A stretch of 64,000 nucleotides of DNA, from assembly GCA_963704455.1 (NCBI GenBank), contig OY969905.1, positions 2,418,001-2,482,000 of the forward strand. The letters are read 5' to 3'. The notes below the pieces were generated by a model. It saw only the letters and a program-made list of their open reading frames with translations, was not told the DNA's origin and searched no databases. This DNA comes from DASTCZ01 sp963704455 (GTDB lineage Bacteria; Acidobacteriota; Terriglobia; Acidiferrales; UBA7541). Positions within the stretch are counted from its first letter, which is position 1; every line of letters starts with the position of its first letter. The translations under genes and the position numbers were made by a program. Shown one piece after another: positions 42,371 through 55,300 of this stretch.

Positions 42371-43423
42371 TTAGCTGTGGACAGCGGGTTTCTTCTGCTG
42401 CCGTTCGTAAGGCGCGCGCTCGAGAAGGATCACAGCGATGCCGATGGCCGCGAGAGTTCCGGCACCCAGGAGATAGGCTCCGGTGATCGAAAGTTTTCCG
42501 AGCAACAGGGCCAGAGACCCGAAGATACATCCAGTAGCGTAAAGCGCGAGGACGGCGCCGCGCTGGCCGAGACCCAGATTTGAAAGACGGTGCGAAGCGT
42601 GGTCCTTGCCGGGAGTGGCGAAGGGGAGAAACCCGCGGCGAGAACGGGAGATGGTTACGAGCAAAGTGTCAAAGATTGGAACGCCGAGAATCAGGAGCGG
42701 CATCATCCAACTGATGCGGTGATGAAGATTCACAAAGCGCATTTTTGCGCCGAGCGCCGCCATCAAGAAACCAAGCAGCATTGCGCCGCCATCACCCATG
42801 AAGATTTTGGCGGGCTTGAAATTCCAGCGGAGGAAACCGAGCGAGGCTCCCATGACGGCTGCGGCGAGAGTCAACACGAGTGACTGGCCTTCCCAATAGG
42901 CGTAGGCCGCGAAGAAAAAAGATGCGATTGCGGCGATGCCTGCGCAGAGGCCGTCCATGTGATCGAAAATGCTGAATGATGCGGTGATGCCGACAACCCA
43001 AAGAACTGTGAGCGCTCCATCGGCCAGGATGGCATTGGGGCCGGGACGAAAAGTTTCAAAAAACAGGACGCGCACGCCGGAGGCAAGAAGAATCAGCGCG
43101 GCCGCGGGCATGCCGATGAAAAGTTTCACTTGATGATGGAGCAGGCCGCCGTCGTCCATTACGCCGACGAGGCCAACCAGCGTGGCGCCGAGAAAAATGC
43201 CGAAGGTCTGCGAGCGAGCGGAATGCGGCATGGCGATCAAGAGGGCGATGACGACAGCGCAGTACATTGCCAACCCGCCGAGAAGCGGCATGGGAGCGAG
43301 GTGCACCTTGCGCGGGCCGGGATGATCCACCATGCCAACGCGAACAGCCAACTGTCGGACGGGAGATGTGAGAAGGAGGGAGGCCATCAGCGCGATGCCA
43401 AATGCGAGAAGGCCGGATGTCAT
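42371..43423 (-). CDS. WecA/MraY-like polyprenyl-phosphate sugar-1-phosphate transferase
   Basis: This 350-residue integral membrane enzyme links a sugar-1-phosphate to undecaprenyl phosphate and starts a glycan chain. About ten hydrophobic helices are visible. Catalytic motifs are VGVMDDGGLLHHQVKL (DD pair), SIFDHMDGLCAGIA, and WNFKPAKIFMGDGGAMLLGF, which is the WecA/MraY Mg-binding motif. HDTL-type peptidoglycan signatures are not clear, so I favour a polysaccharide rather than peptidoglycan role. It sits 33 bp after the epimerase on the same strand. Confidence 0.85.
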   Translation of the reverse strand: MTSGLLAFGIALMASLLLTSPVRQLAVRVGMVDHPGPRKVHLAPMPLLGGLAMYCAVVIALLIAMPHSARSQTFGIFLGATLVGLVGVMDDGGLLHHQVKLFIGMPAAALILLASGVRVLFFETFRPGPNAILADGALTVLWVVGITASFSIFDHMDGLCAGIAAIASFFFAAYAYWEGQSLVLTLAAAVMGASLGFLRWNFKPAKIFMGDGGAMLLGFLMAALGAKMRFVNLHHRISWMMPLLILGVPIFDTLLVTISRSRRGFLPFATPGKDHASHRLSNLGLGQRGAVLALYATGCIFGSLALLLGKLSITGAYLLGAGTLAAIGIAVILLERAPYERQQKKPAVHS

Positions 43424-43456
43424 TCGATGTCCCTCATTTGCGGCACCGGCTGTCTC

Positions 43457-44485
43457 CTACCGCTCGGTGAGTTGGTGGTTCAAAATCTTGGCGACTTGTT
43501 CGCGGTCTTTCGTGGCGAAGTACCAGTCCATTGTGCACTTCAAACCGTCGCGGAAGGTAAATTTCGGCTCCCATCCAAGAAGTTTCTTGGCGAGTGAATT
43601 ATCCGCGACGCGATTGAGCGGGCCCGTGGGCATATTCGGCAGCAACTTAATTTGTGGCTTGACGCCGGCGAATTCGCAAACCATTTTCACAGCGTCAATC
43701 ACGCGCACGCGTTCCATGGTGCCGAGATTCACGGCCGTGCCGTCGTCAATTTTTTCGCCCGCGAGGATGGTTCCCTCGGCGATGTCGTCAATATATGTCC
43801 AGTTGCGAATCTGCGTGCCATCACCCCAGACCTCGAAAGGATCCTGTTTGATGAAGGCGCGCGCGATCATGGCGATCACGGCGTGATTTTCAACTCCACG
43901 TGGACCGTAAACCGTGAAGTAACGGCACGACGCGGCTTTCATTCCGTGCTCACGCGCATAGGCTTGGAGAGTGAATTCCGCCATAAGCTTGGCCCAGCCA
44001 TACATGTTGTCGGCGTCGTTGGGACCTTTGGTGAGGTCTTCAGTAAGGTAGACTTCTTTCTTCGTGTCGGACTGCATGAAATTCGGATAGACGCAGCCGG
44101 AAGACGCAAATACAACTTTCTTGACGCGAGCTTTCAATGATTCAGCGAAGATGAGTCCGTCGAGAAAAAAGTTCGATGCGGGCCCGGCTTGGTGCAAGTC
44201 AACATAACCGCGTCCGCCGTGATCGGCGGCGAGGTGGATGACGGTATCAATTCCCTGAACTGCTGCGCGTGCGACACCCGGCTCGCGGAGGTCCGCCTGG
44301 AGGAAATCAATCTTGCCGCTCACGAGATGGCCGCGAATATTTTCGAGGCGTCCGCTGGAAAGGTCATCCACGACGCGAACCTTGGCGCCACGGTCAATCA
44401 AGCGGTCAGCAATGTTTGAGCCGATAAAAGATGAACCGCCGGTGATTAACACCCGGCGCCCCGACCAATAACCGTTTCCCGTCAC
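43457..44485 (-). CDS. NAD-dependent nucleotide-sugar epimerase/dehydratase
   Basis: This 342-residue extended SDR has the Rossmann motif VLITGGSSFIGSNIADRL, the active-site serine region FASSGCVYPNF and the YxxxK pair YGWAKLMAEF. The segment HLAADHGGRGYVDLH resembles GDP-mannose 3,5-epimerase, as does FEVWGDGTQIRNWTYIDD, but the substrate cannot be decided. Its ATG overlaps the stop of the upstream glycosyltransferase by 4 bp. Confidence 0.82.
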   Translation of the reverse strand: MTGNGYWSGRRVLITGGSSFIGSNIADRLIDRGAKVRVVDDLSSGRLENIRGHLVSGKIDFLQADLREPGVARAAVQGIDTVIHLAADHGGRGYVDLHQAGPASNFFLDGLIFAESLKARVKKVVFASSGCVYPNFMQSDTKKEVYLTEDLTKGPNDADNMYGWAKLMAEFTLQAYAREHGMKAASCRYFTVYGPRGVENHAVIAMIARAFIKQDPFEVWGDGTQIRNWTYIDDIAEGTILAGEKIDDGTAVNLGTMERVRVIDAVKMVCEFAGVKPQIKLLPNMPTGPLNRVADNSLAKKLLGWEPKFTFRDGLKCTMDWYFATKDREQVAKILNHQLTER

Positions 44486-45678
44486 TCCTGGATGACCCCC
44501 TCGATCACTTCTAGAAAGCGATTCAGCTCAGTAAATTTATCATAGTTGTGCGCGATGGCTCTGGCGCGATGTGCCATCTCTGCAACACGCTCGGGGTGCG
44601 CGGCGAGATCATCAATTGCTTTCGCGACGGCGTCGGGGTCGTCGGGGTCCACAACGACGCCGCAATCGGCTTCCGTGATGATGCGCGCGACATCAGTTTT
44701 TGGAGTGGATACGGCGAGAACCGGCTTCCCCGCGGCAAGAATTCCGTAGAGCTTGCTGGGGACAATTACACCTTCGAGTCCGCGTTTTACCGTGATGATG
44801 TGAACGTCGCCTGCGGCGAGGACGAGAGGAATCTCTCCGGCGGGACGAAAAGGAAGGAAACGGATTGCGGGCACGCCGGCTGCCGCGGCAGTGAGCCGGG
44901 CTTTCTGCGCACCGTCACCGACAAAAACAATTCCTGATCCTGAGGCGCCGAGCCGGCTAGCGGCTTCAAGGAGTGTGTCCCACGCGCCATAAAACCCAAT
45001 GTTGCCAGCATGCAGCGCAACAAATTTAAAACCGCCGCGGATTTCTTGCGTTACTGAATTTGCTGGGTCGGGCAATTCCGCCGGAATCATGACGCCATCG
45101 CGGACAACGGAAATGTGGGAGGGGTTTACGCCCTTGTTGATGATGCGCTCGCGCATGTCGTCACCCAGAACAATCACGCGCGTAGCGCGACGCAAAGCCC
45201 AGCGGTGCATTCGCTCCCAAATCCGGGCGGCGAGCCCCGGGCGCATGATGTGTCCCCCGACGGCCATATCAGGATAGAGATCGCGAATGTTGTAAATGAA
45301 AGGACGGCCGGTGAGCCTCGAGACGATCGCGCCGGCAATCCCGGCGATGGGTGGATCGGTCATGGCGAGGACAACGTCAGAACGAATCATGATTGCGCGC
45401 GGGATCGCGAGAGCGAGATATGTGAGGTAGTTGGTGACTCGGCGAAAAATTTTGAACCGCGGCAACGCGGTTGACCCAACGCGTTCGACGGAAATATTTC
45501 CGTTACGTTCGCGTCTCAGCAGGCACCATGAAAACCTTTCCGTGGGATCGTATGAGGGGCGGCCCGCGATCACCGTGATGCGATGCCGCGAGGCCAGCTT
45601 TTCCACAACCATCGCTGCCATCTTTGCCGTGGCGGAGGTATCCGGAGGGTAGTACTCATTCAAAAGTAAGATGTGCAC
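44482..45678 (-). CDS. GT4-family glycosyltransferase (WcaI-like)
   Basis: This 398-residue cytosolic glycosyltransferase has the GT-B fold. N-domain: ILLLNEYYPPDTSATAKM and DLYPDMAVGG. C-domain: FVALHAGNIGFYGAWDTLLEAA, FVGDGAQKARL and EGVIVPSKLYGILAAGKPVLA, the NDP-sugar site with conserved Glu/Ser. A WcaI-like colanic acid transferase is the nearest type by eye. It is the first gene of the left minus-strand sugar cluster. Confidence 0.85.
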   Translation of the reverse strand: MHILLLNEYYPPDTSATAKMAAMVVEKLASRHRITVIAGRPSYDPTERFSWCLLRRERNGNISVERVGSTALPRFKIFRRVTNYLTYLALAIPRAIMIRSDVVLAMTDPPIAGIAGAIVSRLTGRPFIYNIRDLYPDMAVGGHIMRPGLAARIWERMHRWALRRATRVIVLGDDMRERIINKGVNPSHISVVRDGVMIPAELPDPANSVTQEIRGGFKFVALHAGNIGFYGAWDTLLEAASRLGASGSGIVFVGDGAQKARLTAAAAGVPAIRFLPFRPAGEIPLVLAAGDVHIITVKRGLEGVIVPSKLYGILAAGKPVLAVSTPKTDVARIITEADCGVVVDPDDPDAVAKAIDDLAAHPERVAEMAHRARAIAHNYDKFTELNRFLEVIEGVIQE

Positions 45679-45840
45679 GCTGAGTTTGCCCGAGCCTCCA
45701 TGATTTACAAAATTACCGGATTCACCAGTAGCTTAGTATAACTTCCAATCCATTCCACACGATTTGATTGGGGTACTTGTTGCCAATGGATCCCACCATC
45801 CCCGAATTGAGATCAAGTTGCGTTGGCTTTCACTTCGGCA

Positions 45841-46060
45841 TTACATCTTGTGAGATTCCAAGCGCATTAATCTCTGTTTTTTCGTGTTGAGATATATCGC
45901 GTTGGCCGAAATGATCGCAGCGAAACAGACGAAAATCTCAAATCCGAATGCGGGTTGAAGGCTAGATTTGAAGGTAAGAGCGGACGAAGAATGAAAGTAC
46001 CACCTTCCATCGCAACCGTGTAAGCCATCCCCAGAATGCCCATTTCCGGGCGAAAAATGG
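45841..46060 (-). pseudogene. frameshifted remnant of a membrane protein
   Basis: Two overlapping minus-strand frames join only by a shift near 45972: one reads RPEMGILGMAYTVAMEGG, the other ALTFKSSLQPAFGFEIFVC and FAAIISANAIYLNTKKQR. Together they look like the end of a polytopic membrane protein (possibly a polysaccharide ligase or flippase). The rest of the 45679-46331 gap holds no supported gene. Confidence 0.3.
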
Positions 46061-46331
46061 AAATAATTTGTCCACATTGTGTATCGGCTCTCTCGAACGG
46101 TCCGGAGTCCTGGAAGCGTTCTACGCAACGATAATCGGACGTCCTAATCCACTGAAAACAAAGCACTTACAACAAACATTTCAGAGGCTGCCCCCGAGAA
46201 TGGTTTGCCAAGTGCCCCATTTAGAAACGCGTTGGGGTGTCCTTTCTTCTCTTGGGAGCTTTTGGTTGAACGGAATGCGTAAAGGTAGCTGCAGCAGTGA
46301 CTTGGGGACTGCCTGCCCGACAAGGGAGTCT

Positions 46332-49300
46332 GTGCACTCTCTACGGCTGCTGTTCTTCGTTTTTTATTCGCTAGGCATTTTCTTGTTTGGCTGCGCAGGT
46401 GGAGGCGGCGGCCCACAGACAAATCCGCCACCTACCCTCTCTGTTTCGTCCTTGAGCGTAAACCCGACAAGCGTGGCTGGTGGAAATTCCGCAACAGGGA
46501 CTGTAGCCATTAACGGATTTGCGCCTTCGGGTGGAGTGTTTGTTTCACTTTCAAGCAGTTCCTCAACATCGGCGACAAGCCCTTCGGGAATCACCATACC
46601 CGCTGGCTCCAGTTCCGCCACGTTCACAGTGACAACCTCGCCTGTTAACACGTCAACGCAGGTCACACTTACAGCGAGTTACAACGGCGTTCAAACCACG
46701 GTACTTACGGTGATGCCGCCGGGCATCGCCTTATCGTCTGTGGATGTGAATCCGATCTTCGTCGTGGGCGGAACTTCATCCACCGGAAAAGTAACGCTCA
46801 GTGCCGCGGCACCAGTGGGAGGTGCGGCGGTGACACTTGCAAGCAGCAACACTTCAATTGCTACCGTGTCATCGAGTGTCACGGTGGCGGCTGGCGCCAC
46901 TACAGCGACTTTTACAATCAATACGTCAACCGTGACAACCGCGACTCAGGTCACCTTTACTGGAACGTACAACGGCAGCCAGAACGCTTCGCTCACGGTC
47001 AATCCCCCGGTGGTTTCTTCGATCTCGGTGAATCCGTCGAGTGTGACCGGAGGAGTGGGATCGACTGGGACGGTGAGCTTGAGTGCGGCGGCGCCTGCGG
47101 GCGGCGCGGTGGTGACACTCGCGAGCAGTAACACTGCAGCGGCCACGGTCCCAGTAAGTGTGACCGTGGCAGCCGGTGCGACTTCAGCGAATTTCCCGGT
47201 CGCAACATTTTCTGTTGGAACGGCGACACAGGTGACGCTGACGGCAACCTACAACGGCAGCCAGAACACTTCGCTCACGGTCAACCCCCCGGTGATTTCC
47301 TCGGTCTCACTGAATCCAACGAGTTTGACCGGAGGTGCGGGTTCAACGGGGACAGTGACACTAAACGCTGCAGCACCAACGGGCGGCGCAGTCGTGACAC
47401 TTTCGAGTAGTAACACTGCAGCGGCCGCGGTCCCAGCAAGTGTGACCGTGGCGGCCGGCGCCACTGCCGCCACTTTCCAGATCACATCGTTTTCTGTCGG
47501 AACGGGGGCACACGTAACGCTGACAGGAACTTACAACGGCAGCCAGAACACCTCGCTTACGATCAACCCCCCGGTGATTTCTTCGGTCTCAGTGAATCCC
47601 GCCAGCGTGACCGGAGGAGTGGGATCGACAGGGACAGTGACGCTAAACGCTGCAGCACCAACGGGTGGCGCGGTGGTCACACTCGCGAGCAGCAACACTG
47701 CAGCGGCCACGGTGCCAGTAAGCATGACGGTGGCGGCGGGTGCGGCTTCAGCGAATTTCCCAGTCACAACATTTTCTGTCGGAACGGCGACGCAGGTGAC
47801 GCTGACGGGAACCTACAACGGCAGCCAGAACACCTCGCTCACCGTGAATCCCCCGGTGATTTCATCAGTATCGGTGAACCCAACCAGTGTGACTGGAGGA
47901 ACGGGTTCAACGGGTACCGTGACGCTAAACGCTGCAGCACCAACGGGTGGCGCGGTGGTGACACTCGCGAGCAGTAACACTGCAGCGGCCACGGTCCCAG
48001 TAAGTGTGACCGTGGCAGCCGGTGCGACTTCAGCGAACTTCCCGGTCACAACATTTTCTGTTGGAACGGCGACACAGGTGACGCTGACGGCAACCTACAA
48101 CGGCAGCCAGAACACTTCGCTCACGGTCAACCCCCCGGTGATTTCCTCGGTCTCACTGAATCCAACCAGTTTGACCGGAGGTGCGGGTTCAACGGGGACA
48201 GTGACACTAAACGCTGCAGCACCAACGGGCGGCGCAGTCGTGACACTTTCGAGTAGTAACACTGCGGCGGCCACGGTCCCAGTAAGCGTGACGGTGGCGG
48301 CCGGTGCGACTTCAGCGAACTTCCCCGTCTCAACCTTTGTGGTGACCACAGCGGTTCAGGTCACCGTTACCGCAACGTATAACGGCTCACAGAATTCAGT
48401 CATCACAGTAAACCCACAAGCGATCAACGTCTCTTCTTTAACCGCGAATCCCGCCAGCGTGACCGGAGGAGTGGGATCGACAGGGACGGTGACGCTAAAC
48501 GCTGCAGCACCAACGGGTGGCGCGGTGGTGACACTCGCGAGCAGCAACACTGCAGCGGCTACGGTGCCAACAAGTGTGACGGTGGCGGCCGGTGCGGCTT
48601 CAGCGACCTTCCCTGTCTCAACGACTGCGGTAGGAACGGCGACACAGGTGACGCTGACAGGAACCTACAACGGCAGCCAGAACACCTCGCTCACCGTGAA
48701 TCCCCCGGTGATTTCATCAGTCTCGGTGAACCCAACCAGTGTGACTGGAGGAACGGGTTCGACGGGAACAGTGACGCTAAATGCTGCGGCGCCAACGGGC
48801 GGCGCGGTGGTCACACTCACGAGCAGCAACACTGCAGCGGCCACGGTCCCAGTAAGTGTGACCGTGGCAGCCGGTGCGACTTCAGCGAACTTCCCGGTCA
48901 CAACATTTTCTGTTGGAACGGCGACACAGGTGACGCTGACGGCAACCTACAACGGCAGCCAGAACACTTCGCTCACGGTCAACCCCCCGGTGATTTCCTC
49001 GGTCTCACTGAATCCAACCAGTTTGACCGGAGGTGCGGGTTCAACGGGGACAGTGACACTAAACGCTGCAGCACCAACGGGCGGCGCAGTCGTGACACTT
49101 TCGAGTAGTAACACTGCGGCGGCCGCGGTCCCAGTAAGCGTGACGGTGGCGGCCGGTGCGACTTCAGCGAACTTCCCCGTCTCAACCTTTGTGGTGACCA
49201 CAGCGGTTCAGGTCACCGTTACCGCAACGTATAACGGCTCACAGAATTCAGTCATCACAGTAAACCCACAAGCGATCAACGTCTCTTCTTTAACCGCGAA

Positions 49301-52300
49301 CCCCGCCAGCGTGACCGGAGGAGTGGGATCGACAGGGACGGTGACGCTAAACGCTGCAGCACCAACGGGTGGCGCGGTGGTGACACTCGCGAGCAGCAAC
49401 ACTGCAGCGGCTACGGTGCCAACAAGTGTGACGGTGGCGGCCGGTGCGGCTTCAGCGACCTTCCCTGTCTCAACGACTGCGGTAGGAACGGCGACACAGG
49501 TGACGCTGACAGGAACCTACAACGGCAGCCAGAACACCTCGCTCACCGTGAATCCCCCGGTGATTTCATCAGTCTCGGTGAACCCAACCAGTGTGACTGG
49601 AGGAACGGGTTCGACGGGAACAGTGACGCTAAATGCTGCGGCGCCAACGGGCGGCGCGGTGGTCACACTCACGAGCAGCAACACTGCAGCGGCCACGGTC
49701 CCAGTAAGTGTGACCGTGGCAGCCGGTGCGACTTCAGCGAACTTCCCGGTCACAACATTTTCTGTTGGAACGGCGACACAGGTGACGCTGACGGCAACCT
49801 ACAACGGCAGCCAGAACACTTCGCTCACGGTCAACCCCCCGGTGATTTCCTCGGTCTCACTGAATCCAACCAGTTTGACCGGAGGTGCGGGTTCAACGGG
49901 GACAGTGACACTAAACGCTGCAGCACCAACGGGCGGCGCAGTCGTGACACTTTCGAGTAGTAACACTGCGGCGGCCACGGTCCCAGTAAGCGTGACGGTG
50001 GCGGCCGGTGCGACTTCAGCGAACTTCCCCGTCTCAACCTTTGTGGTGACCACAGCGGTTCAGGTCACCGTTACCGCAACGTATAACGGCTCACAGAATT
50101 CAGTCATCACAGTAAACCCACAAGCGATCAACGTCTCTTCTTTAACCGCGAATCCCGCCAGCGTGACCGGAGGAGTGGGATCGACAGGGACGGTGACGCT
50201 AAACGTCGCGGCGCCTGCGGGCGGCGCGGTGGTGACGCTCACGAGCAGCAACGCTGCAGCGGCTACGGTGCCAACAAGTGTGACCGTGGCGGCCGGTGCG
50301 ACTTCAGCGACCTTCCCTGTCTCAACGACTGCGGTAGGAACGGCGACACAGGTGACGCTGACAGGAACCTACAACGGCAGCCAGAACACCTCGCTCACGG
50401 TTAACCCTCCGGTGATTTCTTCAGTCTCGGTGAATCCGACGAGCGTGACCGGAGGGACGGGATCGACGGGAACAGTGACGCTAAACGCTGCAGCGCCAAC
50501 GGGCGGCGCGGTGGTCACACTCGCAAGCAGCAACACTGCAGCGGCCACGGTTCCAGTAAGTGTGACCGTGGCAGCCGGTGCGACTTCAGCGAATTTCCCG
50601 GTCACAACATTTTCTGTTGGAACGGCAACACAGGTGACGCTGACGGGAACCTACAGCGGATCGCAAAGCGCGACTCTGACAATTGGCGCCCCCAGTGTCA
50701 TCTCTCTGGCGTTGAACCCTGCAAGTGTGACGGGTGGCGCGAGTTCGTCGGCTACGGTGACGCTGAACGGGCCAGCGCCAAGCGGTGGTGCGTCGGCAGT
50801 CTTGAGCAGCAGCGACTCAACAGTTGCATCGGTTCCACCTAATGTACTCGTCTCTCCTGGCGCGACTTCAGCAAATTTCCAGGTGACGACTACGGCGTCT
50901 GGGACAGCAGCACAAATTAATTTGACTGCTACCTACAATGGTACTCAAAGCGCCACTTTCATAATCAATATACCTGCGGCTGCAATTTCGTCCCTGAGCA
51001 TGAATCCAACCGTTGTAACAGGTGGGACGGGATCAACAGGGACGGTGACGCTCAGCGCTGCAGCGCCAACGGGCGGCGCGGTGGTCACACTCACGAGCGG
51101 CAGCACTTCCGCAGCGACGGTGCCATCGAGTGTGACCGTGGCGGCCGGTGCGGCTTCAGCGACCTTCCCTGTCTCAACGACTGCGGTGGGAACGGCAACA
51201 CAGGTGACGCTGTCAGGAACCTACAACGGCAGTCAGAACACCTCGCTCACCGTGAATCCCCCGGTGATCTCCTCGGTCTCACTGAATCCAACGAGTTTGA
51301 TCGGAGGGACAGGTTCGACGGGAACGGCGACGTTGAGTGCGGCGGCGCCAACGGGCGGCGCGGTGGTCACACTTACGAGCGGCAATGCGTCAGTTGCCTC
51401 CGTTCCGGCCAGCGTGACCGTAGCGGCGGGTGCGACTTCAACGAACTTCCCGGTCACGACATTTTCAGTTGGAACGGCGACACCGGTGACGCTGACAGGA
51501 ACCTACAACGGCAGTCAGAACACCTCGCTCACGGTCAACCCCCCGGTGATTTCATCAGTCTCGGTGAACCCAACCAGTGTGACCGGAGGTGTGGGATCGA
51601 CAGGGACGGTAACTCTGGGATCAGCAGCACCAACGGGCGGCGCGGTGGTGACGCTCACGAGCAGCAACGCTGCAGCGGCTACGGTGCCAACAAGTGTGAC
51701 TGTGGCGGCGGGTGCGACTTCAGCGACTTTCCCGGTCACAACATTTTCTGTTGGAACGGCGACACAGGTGACGCTGACAGGAACCTACAACGGCAGCCAG
51801 AGCACCTCGCTCACGGTCAACCCCCCGGTGATTTCATCAGTCTCAGTGAATCCAACGAGTGTGACCGGAGGGACGGGATCGACAGGGACGGTAACTCTGG
51901 GATCAGCAGCGCCAACGGGCGGCGCAGTCGTGACGCTTACGAGCAGCAATATTTCGGCAGCTACGGTGCCAACAAGTGTGACGGTGGCGGCCGGTGCGAC
52001 CTCAGCGAATTTCCCGGTCACAACATCCGCCGTAGGAACGGCGACACAGGTGACGCTGTCAGGAACCTACAACGGCAGCCAGAACACCTCGCTCATGGTG
52101 AACCCGCCGGTGATTTCTTCGGTCTCGGTGAATCCAACCAGTGTGACCGGAGGCGCGGGATCGACGGGGACAGTGACGCTAAACGCTGCGGCACCAACGG
52201 GCGGCGCAGTCGTGACACTCGCGAGCAGTAACACTGCAGCGGCTACGGTGCCAACAAGTGTGACGGTGGCCGCCGGCTCCACTTCAGCGACCTTCCCTGT

Positions 52301-55300
52301 CTCAACGACTGCGGTAGGAACGGCGACACAGGTGACGCTGACGGGAACCTACAACGGCAGCCAGAACACCTCGCTCACCGTGAATCCCCCGGTGATTTCA
52401 TCAGTATCGGTGAACCCAACCAGTGTGACCGGAGGTGTGGGATCGACGGGAACAGTGACGCTAAACGCTGCAGCGCCAACGGGCGGCGCGGTGGTCACAC
52501 TCGCAAGCAGCAACACTGCAGCGGCCACGGTTCCAGTAAGTGTGACGGTGGCAGCCGGTGCGACTTCAGCGAATTTCCCGGTCACAACATTTTCTGTTGG
52601 AACGGCAACACCGGTGACGCTGACGGGAACCTACAACGGCAGCCAGAACACCTCGCTCACGGTCAACCCCCCGGTGATTTCATCAGTCTCGGTGAATCCA
52701 ACCAGTGTGACCGGAGGGACGGGATCGACTGGGACGGTAACTCTGGGATCAGCGGCACCAACGGGCGGCGCGGTGGTCACACTCACGAGCAGCAATATTT
52801 CGGCGGCTACGGTGCCAACAAGTGTGACGGTGGCGGCCGACTCCACTTTAGCAAACTTCCCCGTCTCAACGACTGCGGTGGGATCGGCAACACAGGTGAC
52901 GCTGACAGGAATCTACAACGGCAGCCAGAACGCCTCGCTTGCCGTCAACCCGGCGGTGATCTCCTCGGTCTTAGTGAATCCAACGAGTTTGACCGGAGGA
53001 ACAGGATCGACTGGAACAGTGACGCTAAACGCTGCAGCACCAACGGGCGGCGCGGTGGTCACACTTACGAGCAGCAATGCGTCAGTTGCCTCCGTTCCGG
53101 CCAGCGTGACGGTTGCCGCTGGCGGCACTACCGCCACCTTCCCTGTCTCAACGTCTGCAATAGGAACGGCGACACCGGTGACGCTGACGGCAACCTACAA
53201 CGGCAGCCAGAACACCTCGCTCACGGTCAACCCCCCGGTGATTTCATCAGTCTCGGTGAACCCAACCAGTGTGACCGGAGGGACGGGATCGACTGGGACG
53301 GTAACTCTGGGATCAGCGGCACCAACGGGTGGCGCGGTGGTCACACTCGCGAGCAGCAACACTGCAGCGGCCACGGTCCCAGTAAGTGTGACGGTGGCAG
53401 CCGGTGCGACTTCAGCGAACTTCCCGGTCACAACATTTTCTGTTGGAACGGCGACACAGGTGACGCTGACGGCAACCTACAACGGCAGCCAGAACACTTC
53501 GCTCACGGTCAACCCGCCGGTGATTTCCTCGGTCTCACTGAATCCAACCAGTTTGACCGGAGGTGCGGGTTCAACGGGGACAGTGACACTAAACGCTGCA
53601 GCACCAACGGGCGGCGCAGTCGTGACACTTTCGAGTAGTAACACTGCGGCGGCCACGGTCCCAGCAAGTGTGACCGTGGCGGCGGGTGCGACTTCAGCAA
53701 ATTTCCCAGTCACAACATTTTCTGTCGGAACGGCGACGCAGGTGACGCTGACGGGAACCTACAACGGCAGCCAGAACACCTCGCTCACCGTGAATCCCCC
53801 GGTGATTTCATCAGTCTCGGTGAACCCAACCAGTGTGACCGGAGGTGTGGGATCGACGGGAACAGTGACGCTAAACGCTGCAGCGCCAACGGGCGGCGCG
53901 GTGGTCACACTCGCAAGCAGCAACACTTCCGCAGCTACGGTTCCAGTAAGTGTGACGGTGGCAGCCGGTGCGACTTCAGCGAATTTCCCGATCACAACAT
54001 TTTCTGTTGGAACGGCAGCACAGGTGACGCTGACGGTAACCTACAACGGCAGCCAGAACACCTCGCTCACGGTCAACCCCCCGGTGATTTCATCAGTCTC
54101 GGTGAACCCAACCAGTGTGACCGGAGGGACGGGATCGACTGGGACGGTAACTCTGGGATCAGCGGCACCAACGGGTGGCGCAGTGGTCACACTCACGAGC
54201 AGCAACACTGCGGTGGCCACGGTTCCAGTAAGTGTGACGGTGGCAGCCGGTGCGACTTCAGCTAACTTCCTGGTCACAACATTCGCCGTAGGAACGGCGA
54301 CACAGGTGACGCTGTCAGGAACCTACAACGGCAGCCAGAACACCTCGCTCACGGTCAACCCCCCGGTGATTTCATCAGTCTCGGTGAACCCAACCAGTGT
54401 GACCGGAGGGACGGGATCGACAGGGACGGTGACACTAAACGCTGCAGCACCAACGGGTGGCGCAGTCGTGACACTTTCGAGCAGCAATACGTCAGTTGCC
54501 TCCGTTCCGGCCAGCGTGACGGTTGCTGCTGGCGCCACTACCGCCACCTTCCCTGTCTCAACGTCTGCAATAGGAACGGCGACACAGGTAACGCTGACAG
54601 GAACCTACAACGGCAGCCAGAACACTTCGCTCACTGTCAACCCCCCGGTGATTTCATCAGTCTCGGTGAACCCAACTAGTGTGTCTGGTGGAACGGGATC
54701 GACTGGAACAGTGACGCTAAACGCTGCAGCACCAACGGGCGGCGCGGTGGTCACACTCACGAGCAGCAATACGTCAGTTGCCTCCGTTCCGGCCAGCGTG
54801 ACCGTTGCCGCTGGCGCTATCTCGGCAAATTTCCCCGTATCAACAGTGGCAGTATCGACCACGGTGCAAGTCAACTTCACAGCTTCATTCGGAGGGAGTA
54901 AAGCAAACACATCAATAAGCGTGCTCGCTGGAGCTCCGATTATCGTCACGCAGCCACTAAGCACAACAGTCAACGTGGGCCAAACTGCAACTTTCACTGT
55001 TGTTGCGACTGGGGCAGCGCCACTAAGTTATCAGTGGCAGGTGAATGGCAATACTATTGATGGAGCCACATCATCAAGCTACACAACTCCAACGACCGTG
55101 GCAGGCGATGATGGCTCGACAATCACCGTGATCGTGACGAATTCGGTTGGAAGCGCCACAAGTAATGGTGCAAACCTTGCAGTGAATTTTCCACCCCAAA
55201 TACAGGTACAACCTTCAAATCAAACCGTGATGGCTGGGGAGACAGCAACTTTCGGAATTTTTGCGGTCGGCTCCGCTAATCTCAGCTACCAGTGGCTAAA

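Noticed and set aside
46691..54997. Series of minus-strand ORFs of about 71-130 codons recurring through the repeat array, often 282 bp apart
   Set aside because: They are the antisense of the repeated codons (Val/Thr/Ala/Gly-rich plus strand) and recur only because the DNA repeats; none has an SD or a start context of its own.
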